From Kitasatospora aureofaciens (lineage in GTDB: Bacteria > Actinomycetota > Actinomycetes > Streptomycetales > Streptomycetaceae), in assembly GCF_001188955.3 (NCBI RefSeq), contig NZ_JPRF03000061.1:1-33251 (forward strand): a stretch of DNA of 33,251 nucleotides, written 5' to 3'. The notes beneath the pieces were generated by a model, which saw only the letters and a program-made list of their open reading frames with translations, was not told where the DNA came from and ran no database searches. Made by a program: the position numbers and the translations under genes. Below are positions 1 through 8,160 of this stretch, piece after piece (position 1 is the first letter of the stretch; each line of letters starts with the position of its first letter).

Positions 1-992
1 GGCGGAGCAGCGGGCGGCGCGGCGGCGGCGGCGGTGGCGGTGGGCGGAGCGGGTGGCGCGGCGGCGGGCGTGGAGGCGCCCGCCGAGGCACTGGCCGTGG
101 GTGCGGGCGGCACCCCCCGGTCCACCGCCACGGTGATCGGGGCGACGTCCAGCCGGTTCTGGTCCAGCGCGTCCAGCCGCCGCTCGGGCGGCGTGGCCAG
201 GAAGTCGATCCGGTCGGTCTTCGGCAGGTCCCCCCACCAGAGCGGGTTGGCTTCCAGGGTGATCCGCCCGCCGGCGGCGTCGTACCGGGTGAGGGTGTAC
301 GGCCCGGCGCTCAGGTGGCCGGTGCCGGTCAGCATCCGGTTGAAGGCGGTCGGCCCGGCCGTCTCGGCGGCCGGGTAGAGCGGCCCGAACAGCGCGCGCC
401 ACTCGCCGTACGGCCGCCGGAAAGTCACCTTGATCTCGTGCGGGTCGGCGCCCTGGGCGATCGTGTCGATGGCGTCGTAGCCCGCCGCCCGGCTGCTCTG
501 GTAGGCCTGGTCCCGCCCGGACAGGGCGGCCTGCTGGGCGGCCAGGTCGGCGGCCGACAGCGGGGTGCCGTCGCTCCACACCGCGCGGGGGTTCAGCCGG
601 TAGGTGACCACCTGGGGCTGCTGCCCGGGTGGGGTGGACTCGGCGCCGGCCAGGTAGTCCGGGTCGGGGACGAGCCGGCCGCGCTCGTCGGGCCGGAACA
701 GCGAGGGGTACAACGCGTGCGCGAGCAGCGTCGAGTCGGCGTTCGCCCCGCGCTGGTAGACGTTCAGCGTGGCCGGGACGCCGTCCAGCGCCCAGCGCAG
801 CAGGCCGCCGTCCTCGACGGCGTCCCGGTCGACGGGCCGGACGTCGCCGGTGCCGGCGGTGGGGGCGGCCGGGGTCGGAACGGGCTCGGGGCCGCGGGCC
901 GGGTCCGGGTCGTCGGAACAGCCGCCGAGGCCGGCGGCGAGCAGCAGCGCGACGGCTGCGGCGGTGAGCTGGCGGACACGCATGGCGGCCAT
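1..992 (-). CDS. Family-5 ABC transporter solute-binding lipoprotein, partial (C-terminus off the window)
   Basis: Reading leftwards from 992, about 330 codons are open to the window edge. The N-terminus has a short Arg, a hydrophobic stretch and the lipobox LGGC followed by SDD, so it is an exported, lipid-anchored protein. The mature part has the family-5 (peptide/opine/nickel binding) pattern: an early DGGLLRWALD segment, PATLNVYQ, then RAVWSDGTPLSAAD, SAGPYTL and ANPLWWGD. It should bind a peptide-like ligand outside the membrane. No permease or ATPase partner is visible. After about residue 290 the reading becomes an Ala/Pro/Thr-rich stretch that runs to the edge, which is unusual for this family. 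The start could be 992 or the in-frame ATG at 983; neither has a strong ribosome-binding site. It lies 86 bases downstream of the phosphatase gene on the same strand. Confidence 0.85.
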   Translation of the reverse strand, partial: MAAMRVRQLTAAAVALLLAAGLGGCSDDPDPARGPEPVPTPAAPTAGTGDVRPVDRDAVEDGGLLRWALDGVPATLNVYQRGANADSTLLAHALYPSLFRPDERGRLVPDPDYLAGAESTPPGQQPQVVTYRLNPRAVWSDGTPLSAADLAAQQAALSGRDQAYQSSRAAGYDAIDTIAQGADPHEIKVTFRRPYGEWRALFGPLYPAAETAGPTAFNRMLTGTGHLSAGPYTLTRYDAAGGRITLEANPLWWGDLPKTDRIDFLATPPERRLDALDQNRLDVAPITVAVDRGVPPAPTASASAGASTPAAAPPAPPTATAAAAAPPAAP

Positions 993-1078
993 CGAACGCC
1001 GCCCACCCGGCTCGGGCCGCGCCGACACGGCGGGCCGCCGGGCCGGTGCACCCGGACGGCCCACGCCCGGCGGACGGA

Positions 1079-3769
1079 CTACAGGCCCAGCTCGAACCAG
1101 ACGATCTTGCCCTTGGGCGTGCGCCGGCTGCCCCAGCGCTCCGCCAGCAGGCTGACCAGCTGCAGGCCGCGCCCGCCCTCGTCGGTCTCCTGGGCGCGCC
1201 GCTGCCGGGGCTGGGCGTAGCCGTCGTCCCAGACCTCGCAGACCATGCTGCGCTCGCGCAGCAGCCGCAGCCGGATCTCGCCCCGCCCGTGCTTGAGCGC
1301 GTTCGTGACCAGCTCGCTGACCAGCAGCTCGGTGGTGTCGACCAGTTCCTCCAGGCCGCGCGAGAGCAGCCAGCTGCAGGCTAGCTCGCGGGCCTTGGCG
1401 ACGGAGGTGGGCTCGGGCGGCAGGAACCAGTTGCCGACGGCGTCCTCCGGGAAGGCGTGCACCTTGGCCATCAGCAGCGCGATGTCGTCCTCGCCGTGGT
1501 GCGGGTCGAGCTCGCCGAGGACGTGGTCGCAGAGGTCCTCCAGGCCCTTGCCCCGGTCGGCGAGTGCGGCGCGGAAGGCGCGCAGGCCCTCGTCCAGCTG
1601 GTGCTTGCGGCTCTCCACCAGGCCGTCGGTGTAGAGGGCGAGCACGGCGCCGTCCGGGAGGGTCAGCTCGACCTCCTCGAAGGGCTCGCCGCCGACGCCG
1701 AGCGGCAGACCGGGCGGCACGTCGAGCATCCGGGCGGGTTCGCCCGGGCTGAGCAGGACGGGCGGCAGGTGGCCGGCGTTGGCGAAGACGCAGCGGCGGG
1801 TGACGGCGTCGTAGACGGCGTAGACGCAGGTGGCCAGGTAGACCTCACGGGCCTCCTCGTCGGCCGTCGAGGTGAGCCGGCCGTACGGGGTGGGCGGGCC
1901 GACCGGGACGGAGTCGTCGCCGAGGCCGCGGGCGATCTCGTCCAGCGCGCCGAGCACCTCGGCCGGGTCCAGGTCGAGCATCGCCAGGGTCCGTACCGCG
2001 GTGCGCAGCTGGCCCATGGCGACGGCGGCGCGCAGCCCGCGGCCCATCACGTCGCCGATGACCAGCGCGGTGCGGTTGCCGGGCAGCGGGATGACGTCGA
2101 ACCAGTCGCCGCCGACCTCGGTGTTGTTGTTGCTGGGCAGGTAGCGGCAGGCGATCTCCAGGCCGCTGGCGGCCGGGTTGCCCGGGGGCAGCAGGCTGCG
2201 CTGGAGGATCAGCGCCCGCTCGTGCTCGCGGCGGTAGAGCCGGGCGTTGTCGATGCAGACGGCGGCGCGGGCGACGAGTTCCTCGGCGATCGCCACGTCG
2301 CGGGCGTCGAAGGGCTCGCTGCCGATCGCCCGGGAGAGCTGGACCAGGCCGAGCACCTGGTCGCGGGCGACCAGCGGGACGATCAGGGTGGAGCGCAGCA
2401 GCGGGTCGCGGCCGGGCTCGGGCACGACGCTGCGGCCGGTGCGCAGCGCCCGGGCGTGCGGGGAGCGGCGGGGGTAACAGAGGGTGCCGCCGGCCTCGGC
2501 GATCGGCAGGCCGGTGACCGAGCCGAGCACCGAGGAGGCGCCGCCGATCACGCTGGAGACGGCGACCCGGCGCAGTTCGCCGCTGCCGTCGGTGAGCACG
2601 GTGTCGCCGGGCCGGCCGGCGCTGGGGACGGTCTCGCCGGAGAGCAGCGCGGTGTACAGGTCGACGGTGGCGAGGTCGCAGAACGGCGGGACGATGACGT
2701 CGAGGAGTTCCTTGGCGGTGGTCTCCAGGTCGAGGGTGGAGCCGATGTGCGCGCTGGCCTCGTTGAGCAGGGCGAGGTTGCGGCGCACGCCGTCGGCCTC
2801 GCGCTCGGCGACGTGCCGGCTGGTGACGTCGGAGACCTGCCCGGCCACGCCCATCGGCTGCCCGGCGGTGCCGTTGAGCCGGTACAGCGAGACGGCCCAC
2901 AGCCGGTTGCCCTCGCGGGTCGGCACGACGCCGTGGAAACGCAGGTCGAAGACGGGTTCGCCGGTGGCGAGGACCTTGCGCAGGGCGGCGGTGAGCCGGT
3001 CGGCCTCGGAGGGCGGGAAGAGGTCGTGCGGGGTCAGCCCCTCGAGGTCGGTGGGGACGAGGCCCATGCCGGAGGCGAAGGCGTCGTTGACCCGCTGGAG
3101 CCGCAGCCGGTCGTCGAAGAGCACGAAGCCGGTGGGCGTCTGGCCGAAGACGGCCTCGGAGGCGGCGAGGTCGGTCTCGATCCGGCGCAGTCGGCCGAGG
3201 TCGACGGCCAGGCAGGTGGCGCCCGCGGTGGGCAGGGCGCTGTCGGGCATCAGGTAGAGCTCGGCGAGGCCCTCGCCGCCGCCGGCGTCCCGGTAAGGGG
3301 TGGTGCCGACCCACTCCTCGCCGGCCAGCGTGCGCTCCAGCCGGGCGCGGCCGCGCTGCCAGAGCTCGCGGGGGACGAAGGTGGTGATCGGGTCGGCGCC
3401 GACGGCCTCCACGGCGGGGACGCCGAAGAACTCGGCGGCCCGCTCGCTCCATTGGCTGATCCGCCCGTCGGGGCCGATCGCGAAGGTGGCGACCCGGATG
3501 TAGTCGTAGATCGAGCCCGGGTCCCCGGCACCCCACGGCCCGGCCCCGGCCTCGGGATGGGCGCCGCGGGCCGCCCCCGCGGGCCCGGTGCCCGGCGGGA
3601 CCGCCGCTACGGGCAGGTCCGGGGAACCAGCCTGCCCGGGTACAGCGGCATGACCGCTGCTGCTCGGCGCGTTCCGCGCCGGAGTGCTGTTCAACGGACC
3701 GACCCCTCCAACCCGCGACCGTCCGGATGTCGAGAAGACCGAGTATTCATCATCAAGGGGTGGGTTCAC
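1079..3769 (-). CDS. PAS-PAS-GAF SpoIIE/PP2C phosphatase with C-terminal HATPase domain
   Basis: An 896-aa cytoplasmic regulatory protein. Disordered N-terminus to about residue 80; PAS about 85-195 and 200-320; GAF about 335-515; SpoIIE/PP2C phosphatase about 530-770 with VGGDWFD (552-558), GDVMGRG (572-578), LYTDGLVE (712-719) and EDDIALL (760-766), so the metal-binding aspartates are present; HATPase_c about 785-896 with the N-box SELVTNALKH and the G2 motif EGGRGLQLV. Proteins of this architecture are known in Streptomyces as candidate regulators that dephosphorylate anti-anti-sigma factors and may phosphorylate them through the RsbW-like domain. Signal and target cannot be read here. The GTG start at 3769 is chosen because GAGGG lies a few bases upstream and PAS homology begins well inside. 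A second, similar gene lies immediately upstream. Confidence 0.92.
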   Translation of the reverse strand: MNPPLDDEYSVFSTSGRSRVGGVGPLNSTPARNAPSSSGHAAVPGQAGSPDLPVAAVPPGTGPAGAARGAHPEAGAGPWGAGDPGSIYDYIRVATFAIGPDGRISQWSERAAEFFGVPAVEAVGADPITTFVPRELWQRGRARLERTLAGEEWVGTTPYRDAGGGEGLAELYLMPDSALPTAGATCLAVDLGRLRRIETDLAASEAVFGQTPTGFVLFDDRLRLQRVNDAFASGMGLVPTDLEGLTPHDLFPPSEADRLTAALRKVLATGEPVFDLRFHGVVPTREGNRLWAVSLYRLNGTAGQPMGVAGQVSDVTSRHVAEREADGVRRNLALLNEASAHIGSTLDLETTAKELLDVIVPPFCDLATVDLYTALLSGETVPSAGRPGDTVLTDGSGELRRVAVSSVIGGASSVLGSVTGLPIAEAGGTLCYPRRSPHARALRTGRSVVPEPGRDPLLRSTLIVPLVARDQVLGLVQLSRAIGSEPFDARDVAIAEELVARAAVCIDNARLYRREHERALILQRSLLPPGNPAASGLEIACRYLPSNNNTEVGGDWFDVIPLPGNRTALVIGDVMGRGLRAAVAMGQLRTAVRTLAMLDLDPAEVLGALDEIARGLGDDSVPVGPPTPYGRLTSTADEEAREVYLATCVYAVYDAVTRRCVFANAGHLPPVLLSPGEPARMLDVPPGLPLGVGGEPFEEVELTLPDGAVLALYTDGLVESRKHQLDEGLRAFRAALADRGKGLEDLCDHVLGELDPHHGEDDIALLMAKVHAFPEDAVGNWFLPPEPTSVAKARELACSWLLSRGLEELVDTTELLVSELVTNALKHGRGEIRLRLLRERSMVCEVWDDGYAQPRQRRAQETDEGGRGLQLVSLLAERWGSRRTPKGKIVWFELGL

Positions 3770-3856
3770 ACGCCCTCAACATCACAACATCAGATCGGGC
3801 GAAGGTTTTTGTCCTACCGCCCGCGCAACCACAATGCCACGCCCGCGCCCCCTTCC

Positions 3857-3870
3857 GGAGCGCGCGCTCC
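3857..3870. terminator. Palindrome between the two phosphatase genes, possible terminator
   Basis: GGAGCGCGCGCTCC is a perfect 14-base palindrome 62 bases beyond the stop of the upstream phosphatase and about 90 bases before the start of the downstream one. There is no T-tract, so termination is only a possibility. The 163-base gap also carries a TAGGAC element (minus strand, near 3813-3818) that could be a -10 for the downstream gene, but no good -35 is at the expected distance. Confidence 0.3.
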
Positions 3871-3932
3871 CCCGGGACGGCCGATGGCATGTGCAGCACG
3901 GTTCCCCTGACGTTCGGACGGCTCTACTCGCG

Positions 3933-6900
3933 TCACTCCTCGCCGGACTCAGTACCCGGCAGTGCCAGCTCGAACCAGACCACCTTGCCGATCCCCTCCG
4001 CCCGGGCGCCCCAGTGCAGCGCCAGCCGGTGGACCAGCTCCAGGCCCCGGCCGCCCTCGTCGGCCTCGGCCGCGTGGCGCTCCCGGGGCGGGTCCGGCAG
4101 CGGGTCGGAGATCTCGGCCAGCAGCGTCTCACCGAGCGTCAGCCGGACCCCGATCGGGGCGCTGGCGTACCGGACGGCGTTCGTGACCAGCTCGCTGACC
4201 AGCAGCTCGGCGGTGTCGGTGAGGTCCTCGACGCCCCACTCAGCGAGCGTGGCGCGGACCAGCCGGCGGGCCCGGGAGACGGCGGTCGGCTCGGCGGGCA
4301 GCGTCCAGCCGGCCGTCGGGATGCCGGCCTGGCCGTGCCCGAGCCGGGCCAGCAGCAGGGCGACGTCGTCCGGCTCGCGGCCCTGCTCCATGGTGTCGAG
4401 GACCGCCTCGCAGGCGGCCTGGATCGAGGCGTACGGCTGCTGGAGCACGGTGATCAGCCGGCCGAGGCCGACGTCGAGGTCCTTGTCCCGGGACTCCACC
4501 AGGCCGTCGGTGCACAGCGCCAGCAGGCTGCCCTCGGGGATCTTCAGTTCGACGGATTCGAACGGAACTCCGCCCACGCCGAGCGGGGCGCCGGAGGGCA
4601 GGTCGAGGATCCGGCCGGCGCCGCCGGGCAGCGGGCCGCCGGTGCGGGTCGGCTCGCCGGTGTCCTCGCCCGGCACCACCAGCACCGGCGGGATGTGCCC
4701 GGCCTTGGCCACCGTCAGCTTGGCCGTGCCCGGGTCGAAGACCGCGTAGACGCAGGTGGCGAGCAGCGCCTCGTCCGGGCCCTGGGCGAGGTCGTCGGCC
4801 AGCTCGTGGACGTGCCGCAGCAGGACGTCCGGCGGCAGGTCGAGGGCGGCCAGCACCCGGACCGCGGTGCGCAGCCGGCCCATGGTGGCGGCGGCCCGCA
4901 GACCGTGGCCCATCACGTCGCCGACCACCAGCGCGGTGCGGTCGCCGGGCAGCGGGATGACGTCGAACCAGTCGCCGCCGACCTCGGTGCCGCTGCTGCC
5001 GGGCACGTACCGGTAGGCGACCTCGACGCCCGTCGGCTGCGGGACCTGCTGGGGGAGCAGGGTGCGCTGGAGGGTGAGCGCGGCGGTTCGCTCGCGGGCG
5101 TACAGCCGGGCGTTGTCCAGCGAGCTGCCGGCCCGGTCGGCGAGTTCGACGGTGAAGGCGAGGTCGTCCCGGTCGAAGCCCTCGCGGTAGCCGGCCCGGC
5201 TGACCAGCAGCAGGCCGATCACGATGCCGCGGGCGCGCAGCGGGACGACCAGCATCGAGTGCACGCCCAGGTCGCGGGCGGCCTGCATCTTGGGGTCTCC
5301 CGGGTAGGTGACGTCGTCCAGCTGGTCGGCGCCGGAGAGCAGCTCGGGCACGCCGGTGCGCAGCACCCGGCCGCAGGCGGAGTCCTCGGCGAAGGTGATC
5401 CGGGCTCCGCGCCGGAGCATCACCTCGACCTCGGGGCCGTCCTGGACGGAGGCGGTGCCGAGCTGGAGCAGCGAGGTGCGCCGGTCGTGGCCGTGCCGGG
5501 GCAGGTCGTCACCGTGGGCGACGGCCTGGAGCAGGATCACCGCGGAGTGGTCGGTGAGCCGGGGGACGACGGAGCCGGCGAGTTCCTGGGCGATCCGGGC
5601 GGCGTCCAGCAGGTCGCCGACCCGGGAGCCGAACTCGTTGAGCAGCGAGAGCCGGCGGCGGGCGTGCTCGACCTTGGCCACCGCTCGGTAACGCTCGGTC
5701 ACGTCCATCACGGTGCCGGAGATGCCGAGCACCCGCCCGGAGCGGTCGGTCATCCGGTTGTAGGAGATCGAGCGGTAGCCGGGCCGGTTGGTGACCGGGG
5801 AGGCGAGGGTGACGTCGATGACCGGCTCGCCGGTGGCCAGCACCTGGCGCTGGATCGCGGTGATCTCGTCGGCGGCCCGCTCGGGCAGGGTCTCGCCGGT
5901 GGTGCGGCCGACGTGGTCCTCCGGGGCGACGCCGTTCATCTCGGCCAGGGTCCGGTTGACGGCGGTGTAGCGCAGCTCGCCGTCCAGGATGGCGATGCCC
6001 AGCGGGGACTGCTCGAACAGCGCGTCGCGCACCGCGAGGTCCCGCTCGACGGCCCGGACTGCGGCCGCCTCGGCCAGGTTGACCTGGAGGAACGGGGTGC
6101 CGTCACCGTCCACCAGGAGGGAGATCCGGGCGTCCACGGCGACCGGCAGGCCGTCCCGGTCGCGCAGTTCGGCGTTGCCGGCCCAGCGGCCGTTGCGCAG
6201 GGTGTCCCGGATCGCGGTCCGGATCCGGGCGACCTGCTCCTGGTCCGGGATCAGCTCGTCGATCCGGCGGCCGACCAGCAGCTCGCTCGGCCAGCCGAGC
6301 AGTTCCTCGGCGGCCGGACTCCACAGCACCACCCGGCCCGAGGTGTCCAGGATCGCGATGGCGACCCTGAGCATGTCCAGCAGGCTGCCCCCGGGCGGTG
6401 CACCGGTGCCCGGCCCGGCGTCGGCCGGCCCACCGGGGAAGGGCCGGCCGGGGCGACTGCGCGGACCGGGCTGGACGCCGGCCGCCGGGACGGCCAGGGT
6501 CGGCGCCGGCTGGACGGGCTGCGCGGGGTGCTGCTGGCCGGGCTGTGCGGGCTGGCCCGGCTGCGACTGGGCGGCCCACGCGGCCTGCGGATCCCACCCG
6601 GGCTGCGGATCGTGCGGCGCCCGCGGACCCGGCGCCTGCGGACCCGGCGCCGGCTGGGCCGGCGGCTGCGCGAAGTTCTGCGGCGGTACGGGCTGCGCCG
6701 GCTGCGGCACCGGAGCGGGCGCCGGTGCCGGTGCGGGCGCCGGGTAGGGCTGCGGCTGGGCCGGGGCCTCCGCCGCGGGCGGCCAGGCCGCAGCAGCGGG
6801 AGCGTGCGGCTGCTCCGGCGTCACGGCCGGCGTCGGCGCCGGTGTCGGCGCCGGTGTCGGAACCGCGGCCGGGAACGGCACGTGCTGCGCCTCGGCCTGG

Positions 6901-7262
6901 ACGGGCGGGACCGGCGGAACCGCTGTGGGTGCCGCCGCGCCGGACTCGGCCGCCGGAGCCGGAGCGGGGACCTGGGTCGGGGCCTGCGCGGGAGCCGGCG
7001 CAGGCGGCTGTGCCCCGGGCGCGGGCGCCTGTTCGCCCGCCGGAGCGGAAGCGGCCGCCGGAGCGGCAACGGGAGCCGGAGCCGGAGCAGGCCCGTCCCC
7101 GGGAACCGCCGACTCGGCCGCCGGAGCCTGCCCGGCCGCGGGCGCCGCCGGAGCCGACTGCACGTACCAGGACGGGGGAGTGTAATCGGGCGCGTCGGAC
7201 CAGTCGTCGTCGTCCTCCGCCGCGTTGTCGCCGACGTAGACGCCGTCCCGATCGCTGCTCAC
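3933..7262 (-). CDS. Large PAS-PAS-GAF SpoIIE/PP2C phosphatase with HATPase domain and Pro/Ala-rich N-terminus
   Basis: An 1109-aa paralogue-like neighbour of the preceding phosphatase. Residues about 1-30 are acidic. Residues about 35-290 are a Pro/Ala/Gln-rich low-complexity region with runs of PAPAPA type. Then PAS about 295-400, PAS about 405-525, GAF about 540-720, SpoIIE/PP2C about 740-975 with VGGDWFD (761-767), GDVMGHG (781-787), LCTDGLVE and EPDDVALL, and HATPase_c about 985-1105 with SELVTNAVRY and DEGGRGLELV. Catalytic motifs are intact. The probable role is a sensor phosphatase of a partner-switching pathway; its input is unknown. The GTG start at 7262 has AGGGAG seven bases upstream. 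The tail could be an intrinsically disordered or surface-associated region; no signal peptide or membrane segment is visible. A promoter candidate lies at 7317-7346. Confidence 0.92.
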   Translation of the reverse strand: MSSDRDGVYVGDNAAEDDDDWSDAPDYTPPSWYVQSAPAAPAAGQAPAAESAVPGDGPAPAPAPVAAPAAASAPAGEQAPAPGAQPPAPAPAQAPTQVPAPAPAAESGAAAPTAVPPVPPVQAEAQHVPFPAAVPTPAPTPAPTPAVTPEQPHAPAAAAWPPAAEAPAQPQPYPAPAPAPAPAPVPQPAQPVPPQNFAQPPAQPAPGPQAPGPRAPHDPQPGWDPQAAWAAQSQPGQPAQPGQQHPAQPVQPAPTLAVPAAGVQPGPRSRPGRPFPGGPADAGPGTGAPPGGSLLDMLRVAIAILDTSGRVVLWSPAAEELLGWPSELLVGRRIDELIPDQEQVARIRTAIRDTLRNGRWAGNAELRDRDGLPVAVDARISLLVDGDGTPFLQVNLAEAAAVRAVERDLAVRDALFEQSPLGIAILDGELRYTAVNRTLAEMNGVAPEDHVGRTTGETLPERAADEITAIQRQVLATGEPVIDVTLASPVTNRPGYRSISYNRMTDRSGRVLGISGTVMDVTERYRAVAKVEHARRRLSLLNEFGSRVGDLLDAARIAQELAGSVVPRLTDHSAVILLQAVAHGDDLPRHGHDRRTSLLQLGTASVQDGPEVEVMLRRGARITFAEDSACGRVLRTGVPELLSGADQLDDVTYPGDPKMQAARDLGVHSMLVVPLRARGIVIGLLLVSRAGYREGFDRDDLAFTVELADRAGSSLDNARLYARERTAALTLQRTLLPQQVPQPTGVEVAYRYVPGSSGTEVGGDWFDVIPLPGDRTALVVGDVMGHGLRAAATMGRLRTAVRVLAALDLPPDVLLRHVHELADDLAQGPDEALLATCVYAVFDPGTAKLTVAKAGHIPPVLVVPGEDTGEPTRTGGPLPGGAGRILDLPSGAPLGVGGVPFESVELKIPEGSLLALCTDGLVESRDKDLDVGLGRLITVLQQPYASIQAACEAVLDTMEQGREPDDVALLLARLGHGQAGIPTAGWTLPAEPTAVSRARRLVRATLAEWGVEDLTDTAELLVSELVTNAVRYASAPIGVRLTLGETLLAEISDPLPDPPRERHAAEADEGGRGLELVHRLALHWGARAEGIGKVVWFELALPGTESGEE

Positions 7263-7316
7263 TAGGGCTCCCTCGTGTTCGCCGCCGCTTGTTCAGCGGT
7301 GCCGTTGCCGCAACAA

Positions 7317-7346
7317 AGACTAGGCCGTTCGGCTGCCCCTGTTGAA
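7317..7346 (-). promoter_or_regulatory. Candidate housekeeping-type promoter of the large phosphatase
   Basis: On the minus strand TTCAAC (7341-7346) is followed after 18 bases by TAGTCT (7317-7322), about 55 bases before the GTG start at 7262. The -10 fits TANNNT well and the -35 is moderate. This is pattern matching only. Confidence 0.4.
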
Positions 7347-7357
7347 GGCGGCTTCGG

Positions 7358-7385
7358 TTCCGGACCGGGATCGACCGGCCCGGAA
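7358..7385 (-). terminator. Hairpin terminator after the eccE operon
   Basis: TTCCGG/CCGGAA and CCGG/CCGG arms form a 10-bp stem with one mismatch and the loop GATCGA, eight bases past the stop of the 255-aa gene. As is common in GC-rich actinomycetes there is no clear T-tract. It would separate the eccE transcript from the phosphatase genes. Confidence 0.55.
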
Positions 7386-7392
7386 GCGCCCG

Positions 7393-8160
7393 TCAGTCCA
7401 TCCGGCGCGGGCCTCCGAGCACCTGCTGTTCGGCCTGCCCGGCCACCGCCCGGACGTACTGACGCCGCATCCGGGTGGCCCACAGGGTGAGGTCGTCGCC
7501 GAGGGTGGGCAGCGCGGCCACGTCCTCCGACGGCAGGGACAGCACCCGGCCGGTCAGCTCCGCCTCCTGCGGGGAGATCCGCTGCACGCCGACCAGATCG
7601 GCCGCGTTGAGCACCCGGGAGGCGTTCGGCCCCAGGTAGGGCAGCAGGGTCAGGGTGGTCTGCCAGGGCGCGGCGGAGAGCCGGCTGCGCGGCGGGCGGG
7701 CGCCGAGGTCGCGCACCACCAGGACGGGCGAGGCCACCGAGGCGCCCTGCGGGCCGAGCCGCCCGACCTGGTGGATCGTCACGCACGGCTGGCCGCCGCC
7801 CGCGGCCTGCGCCATCGGGCCCCAGAGCTGCGCGCGGGCGGTCTCTACCGCGACGCGGGCGCCGATCGCGGCCGCCCGCAGCGCGATGACCTGCGCCGTC
7901 CAGATGCCGCCGACCAGCACCAGGTCGTAGGAGCTGGGGCGGAACAGGCCGAGCACCGCGGGCAGGCCCTGCGGGTCGACGCCGATCACCACGCCGTCGT
8001 CGCCGACCGGGAAGGCCAGTGCGGCGAGGTCGGCGGCCTCCAGCACGTGCTTCTCCCGGCGCGGTCCGCGCAGCCCGAAGCCGGGCAGGATCCGCGGCCT
8101 GGTCCGCCGCTGCTCGGTACCGGGCTGCGGGCCGGGGGCCGGATAGGTCTGGTACGCCAT
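7393..8160 (-). CDS. Uncharacterised type VII locus protein, translationally coupled to eccE
   Basis: A 255-aa protein that I do not recognise as a named family. The first 35 residues are Pro/Arg-rich. The rest alternates short hydrophobic strands and helices, with no signal peptide and no convincing membrane segment, so it is probably cytoplasmic. Residues about 40-110 (VLEAADLAALAF, GVDPQGLPAVLGLF, DLVLVGG, ALRAAAIGARVAVETAR) follow the order of an EccC/FtsK-like nucleotide-binding domain, but the P-loop Lys/Ser is absent. If related, it would be an ATPase-dead scaffold; this is inference. Its ATG overlaps the eccE stop (TGATG at 8158-8162), and GGGAGGAG inside the eccE end serves as its ribosome-binding site. 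The two products are therefore probably made in fixed ratio and may work together at the secretion complex. Confidence 0.85.
   Translation of the reverse strand: MAYQTYPAPGPQPGTEQRRTRPRILPGFGLRGPRREKHVLEAADLAALAFPVGDDGVVIGVDPQGLPAVLGLFRPSSYDLVLVGGIWTAQVIALRAAAIGARVAVETARAQLWGPMAQAAGGGQPCVTIHQVGRLGPQGASVASPVLVVRDLGARPPRSRLSAAPWQTTLTLLPYLGPNASRVLNAADLVGVQRISPQEAELTGRVLSLPSEDVAALPTLGDDLTLWATRMRRQYVRAVAGQAEQQVLGGPRRMD

Noticed and set aside
6400..7190. Repetitive CCG/GCC-rich DNA as a non-coding repeat array
   Set aside because: The reading frame is kept throughout and encodes the Pro/Ala-rich part of the large phosphatase, so it is coding low complexity.
315..7265. Very long plus-strand open frames (for example 1457-3910 and 3684-7265) opposite the phosphatase genes
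   Set aside because: They encode Arg/Gly/Ala/Val-rich sequence without domain similarity and are antisense to clear genes. GC-rich DNA with strong codon bias routinely leaves such frames open.
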